This document shows, one piece after another, positions 25,101 through 36,829 of a DNA stretch of 64,000 bases (positions are counted from its first letter, which is position 1; every line of letters starts with the position of its first letter). Both the position numbers and the translations under genes were made by a program. The notes beneath the pieces were generated by a model. That model was not told the origin of the DNA, did not search any database, and saw only the letters and a program-made list of their open reading frames with translations. Location of the stretch: assembly GCA_030737835.1 (NCBI GenBank), contig CM060847.1, forward strand, positions 1,902,977-1,966,976. The letters are read 5' to 3'. This DNA is from Acorus gramineus. Lineage: Eukaryota > Streptophyta > Magnoliopsida > Acorales > Acoraceae.

Positions 25101-25739
25101 TATATATAAAAAAAATTCCTTAAAACAAAAACCCTTTGTTTGAAAAATAATACTTGCATGAATCATAGTTTTATTTTTATTTTTTATTTTATATCATTCA
25201 AATAAAGATAAGTGAATACCATATATAGGTATACGCGTGGATGTCATATCTCTGACTTCACTGCCTTATTTTAATTTTAGTTTTAATTTTAATTTTAATT
25301 TTAATTTTTAGCCGTTGTTGACCCCCCTGTCAGGCCTTAATAAAAAAAAAGCATCAAATTATTAACTCGTCGAGGGTCCCAATAAATGAGAGACGCTGCA
25401 GCGATAAAAACATGTGGGGGGTGCAATGCCGTCCCCATTTTTATAATCATCAAAACCATATAATATATCATTTAATAAACCTAACCATCAATCCCCATTT
25501 AATTATCTCCAACTAGTCATAAAAATTTATTTCCCAAACTCACAATTACGATCCTATCCTCCTCCTCCCACTTCAAACCAAACCAGTCCAAAAAAAACCG
25601 GCTATAACAGGTTGAATGGCATTTCCGTAAATAAATCAAACTCCAAGCCCAAAAACTTCATTCCCATCCACCATATATTCAACACAATATCACAGTCTCC
25701 ATTGAAAGAGAGAGAACCAAAAAAAAAAAAAACCCAACA
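25101..25739. promoter_or_regulatory. RALF upstream region
   Basis: AT-rich flank with a TTTTAATT hexamer-type microsatellite at about 25270-25312. The 60 bp before the start codon carry GAAAGAGAGAGAACC and an A-run, a normal plant leader. A weak TATA-like CATATATTC lies near 25672. Confidence 0.4.
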
Positions 25740-26105
25740 ATGGCGGCCATCGCAGCTCGGCCTCTCCTCCTCCTCGCCCTGATCGCGGTCGCCGCCATCT
25801 TCGCTTCCACCGTCACCGTCGAAGCCGGAGAGGACTACCGGATGGGGTGGATCCCGGCCGTCCGCCGGTCGGGATGTCAGGGTGGGACCATTGGAGGGTG
25901 TTTCGAAGGGGAGGAGTTTGAGATGGAGAACGAGATCAACCGTCGGATCCTCGCCACGTCGCAGTACATAAGCTACGGCGCGTTGAAGAGGGACAGCACG
26001 CCCTGCTCGAGACGCGGCGCCTCCTACTACAACTGTCGGCCCGGGGCCCAGGCCAACCCTTACTCGAGGGGTTGCTCTGCCATCACCAGGTGTCGGCCGG
26101 CCTGA
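25740..26105 (+). CDS. RALF-like preproprotein (secreted peptide)
   Basis: Intronless, 121 residues. Signal peptide at residues 1-29 (LLLLALIAVAAIFASTV). A propeptide follows, ending at the subtilase S1P site RRILA (68-72). The mature peptide has the YISYGAL motif (76-82) needed for FERONIA-type receptor binding, four cysteines (89, 99, 112, 118) in the conserved pattern, and NPYSRGC with the C-terminal Arg-rich tail. The family is secreted and signals through CrRLK1L receptors with LLG/LRX partners, causing apoplast alkalinisation and growth control. It resembles the RALF1/22/23/33 group, but which paralogue it is cannot be told. The gene is strongly GC-rich against its surroundings. Confidence 0.95.
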   Translation: MAAIAARPLLLLALIAVAAIFASTVTVEAGEDYRMGWIPAVRRSGCQGGTIGGCFEGEEFEMENEINRRILATSQYISYGALKRDSTPCSRRGASYYNCRPGAQANPYSRGCSAITRCRPA

Positions 26106-27169
26106 AAATGAATTAAAGGTTGTGATTTGATGGGTTCTTGAGGTACCCTTTTAAAAGTTGTTTATGGGTTTTTGTTTGTTCTGTGATTTGGTTGTGATTG
26201 TTATTAATATTTATTGTTGTTGTTGTTCTTTTTGTTGTTGTTGTTGTTATACATTGATGATGGGATTTGGTGATGGGAGTGTTTGTGTAACTGATATTAA
26301 TTCTTTCTAAAGTATCGATTTTTTTTTCTGGGTTTTTGTTCTAATTTTGGAGGATTTTTTTTTTTTGGTGGGGGGGGGGGGGGGGAGTTGAAATTAGGGT
26401 TTGTGGAGGTAGATTTGTGTTTGTCTGAAATGGGTTTCTTATTTTTTGGGGTTTTTGTTGATTGATTAACTTGACATTACATGTTTGTTTCATATTTTCC
26501 CTGTTTGTGTTGGTGATCATGGTTTTGCATAGTTATTCCCCCAAAAAAAGCATGAATTTTTCACAGTTGATTATGTGGATTTAAATTGGGCATTCTGAAG
26601 TATTTTTTGTGGACTTTTTTTGGGACTCAATAAATAATTGTTGAAGATTTGAAATTTTGCACACTTATATAATTGGTTATATATGTAGGTTTGATTGAAC
26701 TGGACATTCTGAATTCTTGAAGTATTTTTTGACTCAATAATGAATTATTTGATATAAGATATCTAAATCTATGCAAAATCATCATGTATCTTGCCAATCA
26801 CAAAAGTATAAAATTTAAATTAAAATCCAACACCACATTGATTATTGGGTGGTGGTGGTTTCTTCAAGGAAGGGAGGGGGGGTTGTCTTGGATCCTTCCC
26901 TTTCTCCCAAATTCAAATCTACTCACCTTTCCCAACCCTCCCTTTATTTCTTCCTTCTCCATTCAATATTCATGAAGGGACACAAGCAAAGCAAGGAATT
27001 TATTATTATTTCTACAACCCCAAGTTTTTTTTACTTATATTAAATGGGTACACATCCCCACCAACCCCTTCTTGATTAGTGGATTTCGTATCATATGAGC
27101 TGTTCTTTCATAAATATATATATATATATATATATTTATATTTTTTAAAAAATATTTTATAAGGCCATC
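26106..27169. other. RALF 3' region with microsatellites
   Basis: Holds the RALF 3' UTR, TTG repeats (26216-26250), a run of about 15 G near 26371-26386 and an AT dinucleotide run at about 27114-27136. No further gene seen. Confidence 0.6.
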
Positions 27170-27171
27170 TC

Positions 27172-27768
27172 CCACCCTTACTTAAACCTGTACTCAAATT
27201 TCACTTGAAATTTAAGTAAAAACTTGATCTGATATGATGTGTCTCCAACCATCACTTTGTGTTTTACTCAAATCTTTTAAAAATTTCATATCTTCTTATA
27301 ATTATTTTCTATAAATATTTTTAAAGTCATTTTCTCATATTACTACTCAATTTTTCTTTTCTTCAAAATATTTAAATTTAAAAATTATTATCATTCGATT
27401 TAAAAAAAAAAAGTAAAAATAAGAAGTTAAAAAACAAAGATGAAAACTTAAAAAACAATATATATATATTTTTTTTGGATTTCAAGAGACGGTAAAAATT
27501 TTGGGAGGTGAAAAAACATCTAATATAATTAAACTAAAAGTGTAATTGAAGAAAAAAAATATTACATTGGAAGAAAATGTAAAGATAAAGGAAAAAAAAA
27601 ATGTTGAAATTTGGGTAAAGATTTGAGTCTCCCTTGATTTGGATAAATACTTGAGTAAAAATTTGATTTGGTATAGATACGGGTAAATAGGTGGAGAGGG
27701 TTTTGAGTGAATTTTTATTTAAATTTAAATTTGAGTAAAAGTTTGAGTATAGGAGTGGAGATGCTTTA
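27172..27768. mobile_element. 590-bp TIR element, family C, copy 1
   Basis: The left end GGCCATCTCCCACCCTTACT then AACCTGTACTCAAATTTCAC. The right end, reverse-complemented, reads AGCATCTCCACTCCTATACT then CAAACTTTTACTCAAATTT. The whole element is matched in reverse orientation by 45174-45757, including GGTTGGAGACACATCAT versus ATGTGTCTCCAACCATC. Non-coding; superfamily not established. Confidence 0.75.
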
Positions 27769-27770
27769 AA

Positions 27771-29843
27771 CTCGAGCACCACAGGCAAAACCAACAGTTT
27801 AAATTATCATCATTAACAGTGAAATTTATTATTCTTTAATGGGTTGCACGTGCATCGGGTGACTTTGGTGGGAGGAGATGAGCTTCGAGGGCTATGGCTC
27901 TCTTCATTCATGAAAAAAGCTTTTGAGGCCTGAATCATAATGTTTAGAAACTTTTCATGTGCTTTAATGGTCTCTTCTTTTATGGTTTTTTTTTTTTTAA
28001 TAAATGTGTTTTCATCTTGGTTGTTGGTTTTGATTTTTATGATTGAGACTTCACACCAAACAAACCAGAGCAAATTTAGCTCAAATGGACCCCATATGTT
28101 CCCATTCACCTTTAGACAAGAATAAATATAAAATAAAAGAGGCTTTTTTTACAACCCTCCTAAAAGAATCCGCTATATCCGGAAAATCCTATTTGACAAA
28201 GGAAACTGATATACTTGATTATATTTTTTGATGTTTTTTTGTGTAATAAAATATATATACTGATATAGTGTATTATACATTGTATTAGTGATTTCATATA
28301 TTATGTTAGATGATACAAGAATGATCATAAAAGTGCGTGTAACAATGTATGATAGAATTCGGTGAAAACTAGGATGTCATTGTGACGGGTTGAACACAAC
28401 TAAACCCAGACCAATTCGACCCGTGATTTAGGCTGGTTAAGGAGACCCCAAATCTCGTCATGATGTTTAAATTGAGGGTGAAAAGAATAGAAAAAGAAAA
28501 AAAAAGCAAAGTACAAACTAGACAAGTTAGCAAAAAGACAAGCAAAGCATGAGATCCGGTGGATAAGATATCTACCTAGAGTACCCAGTGCGCTCAATCC
28601 ATTCGCATGGCATCCACGCCTAAGTGAATGCGGGTCGCCCCTGCCAACCCAATACCCCACTCAGTGATACTTTGACGAACCAATTCCCACTCGGTGATAC
28701 ATCAGGGGAACTTGATCCAACCTAAATCAAACTTGAGCCCAACGCAAATTGGAACCAAATCTAACAGGTTTGGTTTAGACTAACATCATTTAATATGACG
28801 ACTAGGGGTTTTTGAGTTGGACTTAGGTTAGTCTCCTCCAACTAGAGGTAATGCTCCGCTCTAACCCGTCCAAGTTGTAGCCGTAGCATTGTTTCTAAAA
28901 AATGTTAAATACCAGTTGTATTGTCATTTATGGCATAAGAATTATTTGACTAGTGGGGATTAAACAAACATATCTGACTTTTTTTAAAATTTAATAATAA
29001 ACATTTAATACACACATATGATGTATGTATATTTACATGTGTGTGTATATCATAATTGAATATGTAAAATAAATGTAAGAAAGAAATAAGATTAATAAAA
29101 TTAATCCCCACATAATTTTGCATATTCATGTTTAACCGTTTAATCCCCTGGATGTCTGATTAATCCTCGCTTAATCACGTTTTTTTAGAACACTAAATAT
29201 ACAATATGGAGTGAGGGAAGGAGGTGTTGGACCATATATCATATTTTTGTATTCTATAACAGGGGAGATTCTTTCAGCAAAGTAAATAAATAAATAACCA
29301 TGCAATACTAACCTTCTCTTTATGTACATTGTCCAAGAAAAGTTTAACCTTCCCCTCAACTAGGTTTCTTCCACTCATGCTTCTATTTTGTTCTTTTATG
29401 GATGAATTGATTATTTGGCCACACATTTTGATTATTTTGCCACATCTGCCAGTTCAAACAGACCAAAACTTTGCCAAACTTTGTTTGTGTATGGTTTGCC
29501 AGAAAACTGACATGGTTTGGGAATTGTAGTAACAATTAGATTGATATGACCATTTCCAAACACAAAAACCTTATTAGATCTCATATAGTAAAACATCAGA
29601 CTATGTCCAACTGTTATGGGTCTCATAATTATTTGTGGGGAGCACTAATAATGCAATGTATCCAGAGTACAAAACAAGCCAGATCTTATGAGTGGATACA
29701 TGAGGATGGCTGAATTTGATACCCTTCAAACAATGCCTTCACAAATAGGTCACCCACATCAACCTCAACTGTGTTTCTGAGAAAATGGGGACCTTCCTTC
29801 ACTTGTCTGACCACTATGACCGACATAACAGAACCTCACATAA
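27771..29843. other. Intergenic DNA
   Basis: No gene supported. At 28240-28310 a few family-A-like phrases (ATATATATACTGATATAGTG) occur. At 28370-28880 a less AT-rich block holds two near copies of ACTCAGTGATAC / ACTCGGTGATAC; it looks like old repeat DNA but I could not assign it. Confidence 0.5.
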
Positions 29844-30125
29844 GGGACCAGTATCGAACTGGACGAAGTGAAAATCGAACTGCACCACTTATAAATTGAA
29901 TTACATAACTAATTATTGGGTATATATTTCACTTTCCTATTGGATACTGATGATACTTAGGAATTCATATTTTTTTCAATAGTTGATTGAATCCAATAAG
30001 AGAGTGAAATATGTACCCAACAATTGGTTGTGCAGTTCGATTTATAAGTAGTGTAGTTCAATTTTCACGTTATCTAGTTCAGTATTGACTGAACTGACCG
30101 GATCCAGTCCTGACTGGATCCGGTC
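29844..30125. mobile_element. Hairpin MITE, family G
   Basis: An almost complete palindrome. The left arm (GTGAAAATCGAACTGCAC, ATTATTGGGTATATATTTC) is matched by the reverse complement of the right arm (GTGAAAATTGAACTACAC, ATTGTTGGGTACATATTTC). Arms are about 105 bp. The outer right end contains two overlapping GGATCCAGT/GGATCCGGT motifs. The same interior occurs at 33117-33311. Confidence 0.75.
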
Positions 30126-30683
30126 TCATCACATAACTGCATGAATAAATATCCATGAAACTCTTGTTTATCTTTACATGGATTTAAATAAGTTATTCTA
30201 ATTTTAAAAAATAAAAAAATTATCAATTTAATTATTTGTTATTCACATTTATCAAAAGCTAGACAAAATAAGATGATAAATGCTATTTTAACCTTTACGA
30301 GGAATAATTTTTTTTTTTATTCAAAATTAAAATAATTATATGTAAGTTATCCTGATTTTTTAATAACAAAATGAATTGTTCTCTTATCACTATTCCATCA
30401 TTTATTTTTTTATCCCATCATTTATCTTCTTATCAATGAAATTAGTTTAATCCTCTTTGGTGATCTGTTGTGATGCATTGTGAACGTATGGATATTATAT
30501 TCACATTGGCAAATCCACAGTCCCCATAGTATAGTCAGACGAGTAAAGAGAAATGCAAGAGATGAGTAGAGGTTTGAGAGGGGGATGTTACCCTCAAATC
30601 TCCACATTGAAAACAAAATCACCATTCAAAGATGATAATAAAAGGAATAAGATTCAGTGCAGGAAAGAGAATTTCTAAAAGAA

Positions 30684-32337
30684 TTTTTTTTTTTTTTTGG
30701 AAGAAACGGTAGGCAATCGGTCTCCAGAATTATATAAATTGTAGAGTGAAGCCCAAATACAGAGAAACAAAATTAGAAGAAAGCTATAAAACAAGAACGA
30801 CAATAAATGCACCCGATCTCTTCTCAGCCACCTGTAACAACTCTTAACAGAAAAACTCTCCCGAGGCCATGACTTCTGCTCCAATCTGTCATGTGCATCG
30901 GATAAGAGCACCCGCCCCTAAAGTTTCCCAAGAATACACGCTAAAATACCCGACTCAGCCTCGGATGGGGGTGACCGACCCGGATCACCGAGTGATCAGC
31001 CTCAGTCCACATTCCCATTATTGACTCACAATGCCATTCTGGTGGATCACCAAGTTCACAATATTTGAAAATATATCATGCAGGGGGGGATCACCCGTCC
31101 AAATATCATGCCAGAAGTTCACCCGAAAACCGTCGCCCACCACCCACCTAAGCGCCCTTTGGAACTCACCCGAGCCCTCTAGGATTCCTTTCCAGATCTT
31201 TAATGAGCGGTAGGAAACTTGAGGGAACCGCTCACGAGGCTCACCACTGCATCTATATCTAGCATGAACAACCAGACACCAAATCAGATGGGGAAGAGAC
31301 ACTCATCTCCACAACCATTTACAAGCTTTATTCTTGTCTAGGAGATTCAGCACGCCAACCCCACCCTCCTTTTTGTTACTACACACCACATCCCATTTAA
31401 CTAAATGGATACAATGACAATATTCTGAAGTACCATTCCACAAAAATCTCCTTGTATATCCTCCAACCAATCTAGAATCCCCAGTGGAATCTTAAACAAA
31501 GATAGATAAAAGATAGAAATGTTAAACAATACCGCTTGAAGAAGAGTGAGTCTACCACCAAAGCTAAGAAATCTACCCTTCCAACTCACCAGTCTTTGCT
31601 CAAAACAATCAATCAGAGGAGACCAAGCAGATTTTGTCAAATCCCCGACATGCAAAGGTAAACCAAGATGGCGGGAAGGGAATTGTTGGATTTGGTAGGA
31701 GAATATATATGCATAAAACTCAAGATCAAGAACAGCAACATATATTAAACCCCAACATCGAGCTTTTCTGAAAGTTAATCTTCAACCCAGATAGAATTTT
31801 GAAGACTCGATAGACGAACTTGACTCCTCGGATGGACTCTTCAGCCTCGCACATAAGGGCAATGTCATCGGCGTACTACACATGCAAAATAGAAGGGCCA
31901 CCAACACAGCAAGCCAAACCCTTCACCCATACACCCACAACAGCCTTCTTCATCATTCTACTAAAAACGTGAGCAACAATAACGAAAAGGAGTAGGGAAA
32001 GCGGATCACCTTGTCGTAGCCCCTTGTTCATATGAAAGAAACTGCAAGGCTTTCCATTAACAAGAACCAAGGCCTTTGACAACCCCACACAGCTCCTAAT
32101 CATATGGAGCCAGATAGGCTCAAAATCATGACAATGGAGAAGATGAAACAGGAATTCCCAGTTTACGTTATCATAAACTGGGAATTCCCAGCTTCGAGAT
32201 CTGGAGAGGGATGAGAGAAGTAGACTGAAGCTGGAATGGGCAGAAATTATTCGTATGGAAGAGTTGGAATGACGTCAACACTCTCATGCAGTGTGGTTAA
32301 AAGAAGGTGACAATAATTTTAAATTTTTTCATACTGT
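30684..32337 (-). mobile_element. LINE (L1-type) fragment with inverted 5' end
   Basis: On the minus strand, 32190 down to 30700 encodes broken pieces of a non-LTR reverse transcriptase: YDNVNWEFLF (motif A region), GLRQGDPLS (motif B, about 32020), YADDIAL (motif C, YADD at 31864-31875), then [20 protein letters not shown] and FWHDIWTGD. The 3' end has an A-run on this strand, seen as T's at 30684-30699. From about 32190 to 32337 the plus strand instead encodes the upstream LINE linker, with WLKEGDNNFKFFH at 32294-32332. This part is therefore inverted. Several stops and shifts; inactive. Confidence 0.85.
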
Positions 32338-32344
32338 ATAAGAG

Positions 32345-32715
32345 CGTAATATCTACACAATTAAATAATAAATAAATTATATTATTTTATTTTATGATTG
32401 TTTATAAAGACCATAATGCTTACACAATTAAATGTAAAAAATTTTTAAGGGTATTTTTATCTTTTACAAGGATCAATTTGTCTTTACGATTGTTTATAAG
32501 GACTGTCATGTCTATCTAATTAAATGTAAAAGTATTTCAGGAACAATTTTATATTTTGCGGTGGCTAATTTGTTTTTATGATTGTTTATAGGGACTGCAA
32601 TGTGTACACAATTTAATGTAAAAGTCTTTCAGGGACAATTTTATCTTTTGCAGCGACTAATTTGTCTTTATGACTGTTTATAAGGACTTCAATGTCTACA
32701 CGGTTATTGTGATGG
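32345..32715. repeat. 92-bp tandem repeat, about four copies
   Basis: Units start TTTATGATTGTTTATAARGAC at about 32391, 32483, 32575 and 32667, a steady 92-bp period. Each also contains AATTAAATGTAAAA and TTTTATCTTTTGC phrases. Moderately diverged. After it, 32716-33116 is AT-rich intergenic DNA without a gene. Confidence 0.85.
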
Positions 32716-33116
32716 AATATTATGAGAATATTCTAAGAATATTCCGTTAAGTTTGGATGAAAATTTAACTCAGCGATGATAATTAGGTTTTTCTGAGTTT
32801 TGAGGGACTCATACGTCTATCACAATTTTAGTAGGGACTTATATGGAATTTTTCCATGTTTGTAGGGACTTAAATATCTTTAACCCATATTCATAATTAT
32901 ATATTGAGGCATTGCATGTTGTATTTTTTATTTAAAATTATAAAAAAATTAATTTTTATATACTGTGATAGTACAATATACCGTATTATATATTGTACTA
33001 TCACAATATATAAGTAGTTTGAGGATTGTTTGAGTATATCCCTTTCAGCAGTTCCTCCACTCGTGGCACACACATTCAGTTTATCAAGGTGCAAGCGTGC
33101 ACACACACACAAAAAG

Positions 33117-33311
33117 GGATCCAGTTAAGCCTGGATACTATCAGTATCATCAGTATTAAACTGCATAGTTTATGAATCAAACTATACACTCTATAAATTG
33201 AATTGCACAGTCAATTGTTGAGGACAATGTCATTCTCTGCAATTCGATTCATAAACTACACAATTCGATATTGATGGTACTGATAATATCAGACTTAACT
33301 GGATCCAGACT
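33117..33311. mobile_element. Hairpin MITE, family G, in the TSPO promoter
   Basis: The left arm GGATCCAGTTAAGCC ... TAGTTTATGAATCAAACT and the reverse complement of the right arm GGATCCAGTTAAGTC ... TAGTTTATGAATCGAATT are inverted copies of about 75 bp. The interior TATAAATTGAATTGCAC links it to the element at 29844. It ends about 250 bp before the TSPO start. Confidence 0.75.
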
Positions 33312-33561
33312 CCGGCAAAACCTCATCCACGCATCCAAACAGCAATCTTATCTCACACATCCAATCCCCTTGGACCAAATCCATGTCATGCATGCGTCGC
33401 TGCAAACCTCATTCTTCCACGTACCCCTCTCTCTTTCCCCTCCTCCCTCCAACACGTATCCCCCCCCTCCAGAACCAACCCACCTGTCATTCACATCAAC
33501 ATTATTCAATCTCATCCCTATATCATCAATCAAACAAACCCAAATCCCCTCTCTCTCAAAA

Positions 33562-34104
33562 ATGGCCTCCCAAGATCTCAGACAACGCTCCAAAGATGAA
33601 CCCACCACCACCACCACCACCAACAGGCGCGCAAAGAAGCTCGCAATGGCTCGCCGAGGCCTCAAATCACTGTCCATCGCCGTCGCCGTCCCATTCACTC
33701 TGACCCTCCTCACCATATACCTCTCCGGCTCCTCCTCCTCCTCCATCGCCACCGCCAAGCCCATCTGGCACCCACCAGTCTGGGCCTTCCACGTGGCGTC
33801 ACTCTCGTCGTCCTCCATCATGGGCCTCTCTGCCTGGCTCGTGTGGGCCGAGGGGGGGTTCCGACGGAGGCCGGTCATGGCGGGGCTGTATTTGGCCCAG
33901 CTCGTTCTCGGGCTGTTGTGGGGTCCGGTTGTGTTCGGGCTCGGGGCGGTGAGGGTCGGGCTCGGGGTGTGCGTGGGGCTGTTCGTGGCGCTCTTGGGGT
34001 GCGCGCAGGGGTTTAGGGAGGTGAACCCGATCGCGGGTGATCTGGTCAAGCCTTGCTTGGCTTGGGTTTCGTTTCTCGCGCTCTTGAATTACAAGCTTGT
34101 TTGA
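33562..34104 (+). CDS. TSPO: TSPO/MBR family membrane protein
   Basis: Intronless, 180 residues. A hydrophilic N-terminal extension (1-35, Thr run and Arg/Lys) as in plant TSPOs is followed by five hydrophobic helices at about 37-54, 74-95, 106-124, 127-147 and 160-177. Signature parts are KPIWHPPVWAF (66-76), MGLSAWLVW (87-95), YLAQLVLGLLWGPVVFG (110-126) and the C-terminal WVSFLALLNY. The family binds haem and other porphyrins or tetrapyrroles; plant members are ABA- and stress-induced, sit in ER/Golgi membranes and are removed by autophagy. The start is the ATG at 33562; an upstream in-frame ATG at 33271 would extend into the MITE and is unlikely. Confidence 0.9.
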   Translation: MASQDLRQRSKDEPTTTTTTNRRAKKLAMARRGLKSLSIAVAVPFTLTLLTIYLSGSSSSSIATAKPIWHPPVWAFHVASLSSSSIMGLSAWLVWAEGGFRRRPVMAGLYLAQLVLGLLWGPVVFGLGAVRVGLGVCVGLFVALLGCAQGFREVNPIAGDLVKPCLAWVSFLALLNYKLV

Positions 34105-34254
34105 GTGTGTGTGTGTGTGGATCTGTGGGTCGTTGTTGTTGTTGTTATGGTGGTGGTTGTTATTGTTGTTGATGATGATGATATAAGCATTTACGTTTCT
34201 TTATATGAAAAAGATACACAGCATTTATTACAGTTTGAATCACAGTTGTTCCGT

Positions 34255-34460
34255 TTTTCTTATTTCTTTTTAAATCATACACTTATCTATATAAAATGAA
34301 ATATATATTGAGATATATTAGTGTATTTTTTTTTTCATAATAAAAAAAAATAAAAAAATTAGTCATATATTATGTAGTATATAGCGTAGTATATACTACG
34401 TTATATAACATAGTGTATGAGACTGTAAAAATAACTGCGTGTATCAGCACTCTTCTTTAT
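34255..34460. mobile_element. MITE, family A
   Basis: The core GAAATATATATTGAGATATA then TTAGTGTATTTTTTTTT. The right end, reverse-complemented, reads GATACACGCAGTTATTTTTA then CAGTCTCAT, the family end. It lies just downstream of TSPO. Confidence 0.6.
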
Positions 34461-34959
34461 ATGATTCGTTTGAATATAAGTTTAAATAGATTTTGTATTT
34501 AAAAAATTAAAAATTTTCAAACTCAAGTTTAAATATTTTTTTTAATTTAAACTATTATCTTTTTAGAAATCTTGTGATTAAAAAACTAATAAAATAAAAT
34601 TTTAAAAACTGAGTTTAAAATGCAGCCATATAAAGTATTGATGGTGTTGCGTTTTGTTTGGTGTGGTGTGGTCCCGCATTTGGAGGGTTGTAGATATATA
34701 TATATTTTTTTCATTGGTACCAGCGTGGGTGATTCTAGAGCCACCTTTTAGGTAGTGGAGTTTTAGGTAGTGGAATATGGGGGATAATAGAGTGGAAATG
34801 TATAATATTCGAGTTTTTTTTAAAACTGTGGTAATTCATTCAATATAATAAAATGATAAAATAAGTTCACATATCAAATCACTAATCACTTATAAAAGTT
34901 ACATACATATTCTTAAAAAAAAATACTCAAAAGTTAATTTTGGCTTCAAAATGGGTTGT

Positions 34960-35195
34960 ATGTAACATGTTTTTTAAAAATACATTCAATGTATGTCTTG
35001 TCCATTACAAGACATTCTGTTATAAAAATTAAAGTATATATACTGAGCTACATTAATATATTTTGAAAAAATGATTTTTTTTTTATTTTTATACTGTAAT
35101 ATAAGTATCGTAGTGCTTGTGACTAAGGGATTCCTTTTGGGCTACAAATGGGATTACAAAATAGATTGAGTGTGTTCTAAATTCATTTGATGAAT
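34960..35195. mobile_element. MITE, family A
   Basis: The core GTTATAAAAATTAAAGTATA then CTGAGCTACATTAATATATT (35021-35063). The right end, reverse-complemented, reads GAACACACTCAATCTATTTT then GTAATCCCATTTGTAG, the family end. Confidence 0.6.
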
Positions 35196-36829
35196 TTAAA
35201 GCCCTCCAAGAAAAGCGTTGATACACTGATTCTATTTTGCAAACTTGTTTTCCAACTCATAGAAGCATATGAGTTCTATCATTGTGTAGACAATAGAAAA
35301 AAATATTTTTAAAAATAAAAAAAATATACTATAATAATATGCATTTCAATGAAATATCGTATAATTGAAAAAAAAAAGTGTGAACCGTAAATGAGATTGG
35401 ATGTGATGCTAGATGTGGGGTCCATTTTCCTAGCCCACCAAAGCAGGTTGGGTTCTGGAGGCCCATAACCCGAATGTGCAGTCCACAGCCCATGCAATCC
35501 GAATTTGGTAAGACCCGGCCCATCGGCCGGCCCAGATCCGGCGATAACATCAAGCCAAGTCAATATATTTCATGAAATATTTATGAAGGATCATTAACAG
35601 AAGATTTGCTTAATATCAGTTAGTATATTTGTGTGATTTTGAGTCATTATTGACTGATTCTCCAAATCACAAGGAGATGTCTTGTATTCGAAATCTTTAT
35701 TTCTTGATCCTTGATATCTCTACAAAACATATATTTTTGACCAGAGGAAATCAGTGATTCACTAGCAAATATCCCCAAAGATATGAATTATGTATCCCTA
35801 AAAATCATGGATCTCTCCCATCCGTTCGGTGGGAATAATATTAACCATTGATCCCAAAACCATTGATCCGTTCGGTGGGTACATGAGGCGAAGAAGAATG
35901 TATGTATTATGCTAGGTGGAAATTCCTTTTTGGCTTCCTATAGGAGTGCATAATATGGTGAAGTCTCTAAACATATCCTTCCATGGTGAAAAATAAGAAT
36001 TCAAGAGAAAAAGGTGCCTCTCCACCCTTGTCTCTTTCCACTTTTCACAAGCATTCTGTGTTTTGATAGAGTAGTCTCTGGAAACTCCGTGTAACCTAAT
36101 TTGGCAAAACAACCCACATGCGACTTTGTCTAAGACATCAATAATGGGGTTTCCCAGTAAGAAGATTGCATGCTGCCTTCCTTAATGTAATTGTTTTTAT
36201 TTAAAGCAGGAAGCAGATTCAAGAACAATTACAATTTGACCTCCTGAAAGTAGAGGAATAGTGTTTCTGTTTATTTATATTGAATGGATGCATACAATGA
36301 AATTATTTGTATATGTTGTTGATGTGAAGATAGATCCTCACCTGTCATCTCCTCACAAATAACACTTCATATTTTTTGGTAAAATGTCTGTTTCACCATA
36401 AACTTTTTTTTCTTCTTGCAACTGCAAGGCATAAGAACTGCAATCATATGCCTGGACTTAATGTGATGCTGATACCATATCACACAGTTTCAGGTGAAAT
36501 TTTTAAGCTGTCACGTGCAGTAATGTTGCATTATATCCCACCATCTGCAATAGCTTATAGCTTGACCTTAATACCTCTACATACCTTTTGTTGGTGTTAT
36601 GTGCTTATGCATTGATTGGGGTTTATAATGTAATGCATGAAACTAAATTGTTGTCACCAACTTTATAACATGTTTTTAAATCTCTATTGAGATATCAAGG
36701 TGTGCATTACTGGATGTTGAACACCATTAAATCTTGTGAGGCTCCATTTTATAAATTTCATCTAATTCCAGAGTTTATTCCTGAATATGAGATTTGTAGA
36801 TAAGGTTCTTCCATTGTGCTGTCATTTTC
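35196..36829. other. Intergenic DNA
   Basis: No gene supported. A phrase CCGTTCGGTGGG occurs twice (about 35821 and 35868). 35395-35545 is a less AT-rich patch with no convincing frame. Confidence 0.5.

Noticed and set aside
33348-34049. Long open frame on the minus strand
   Set aside because: It is the GC-rich antisense shadow of the TSPO exon and shows no protein family features.
36376-36615. 79-codon plus-strand frame before the PRMT4 fragment
   Set aside because: Could be a further decayed PRMT exon, but I could not match it to any part of the family.
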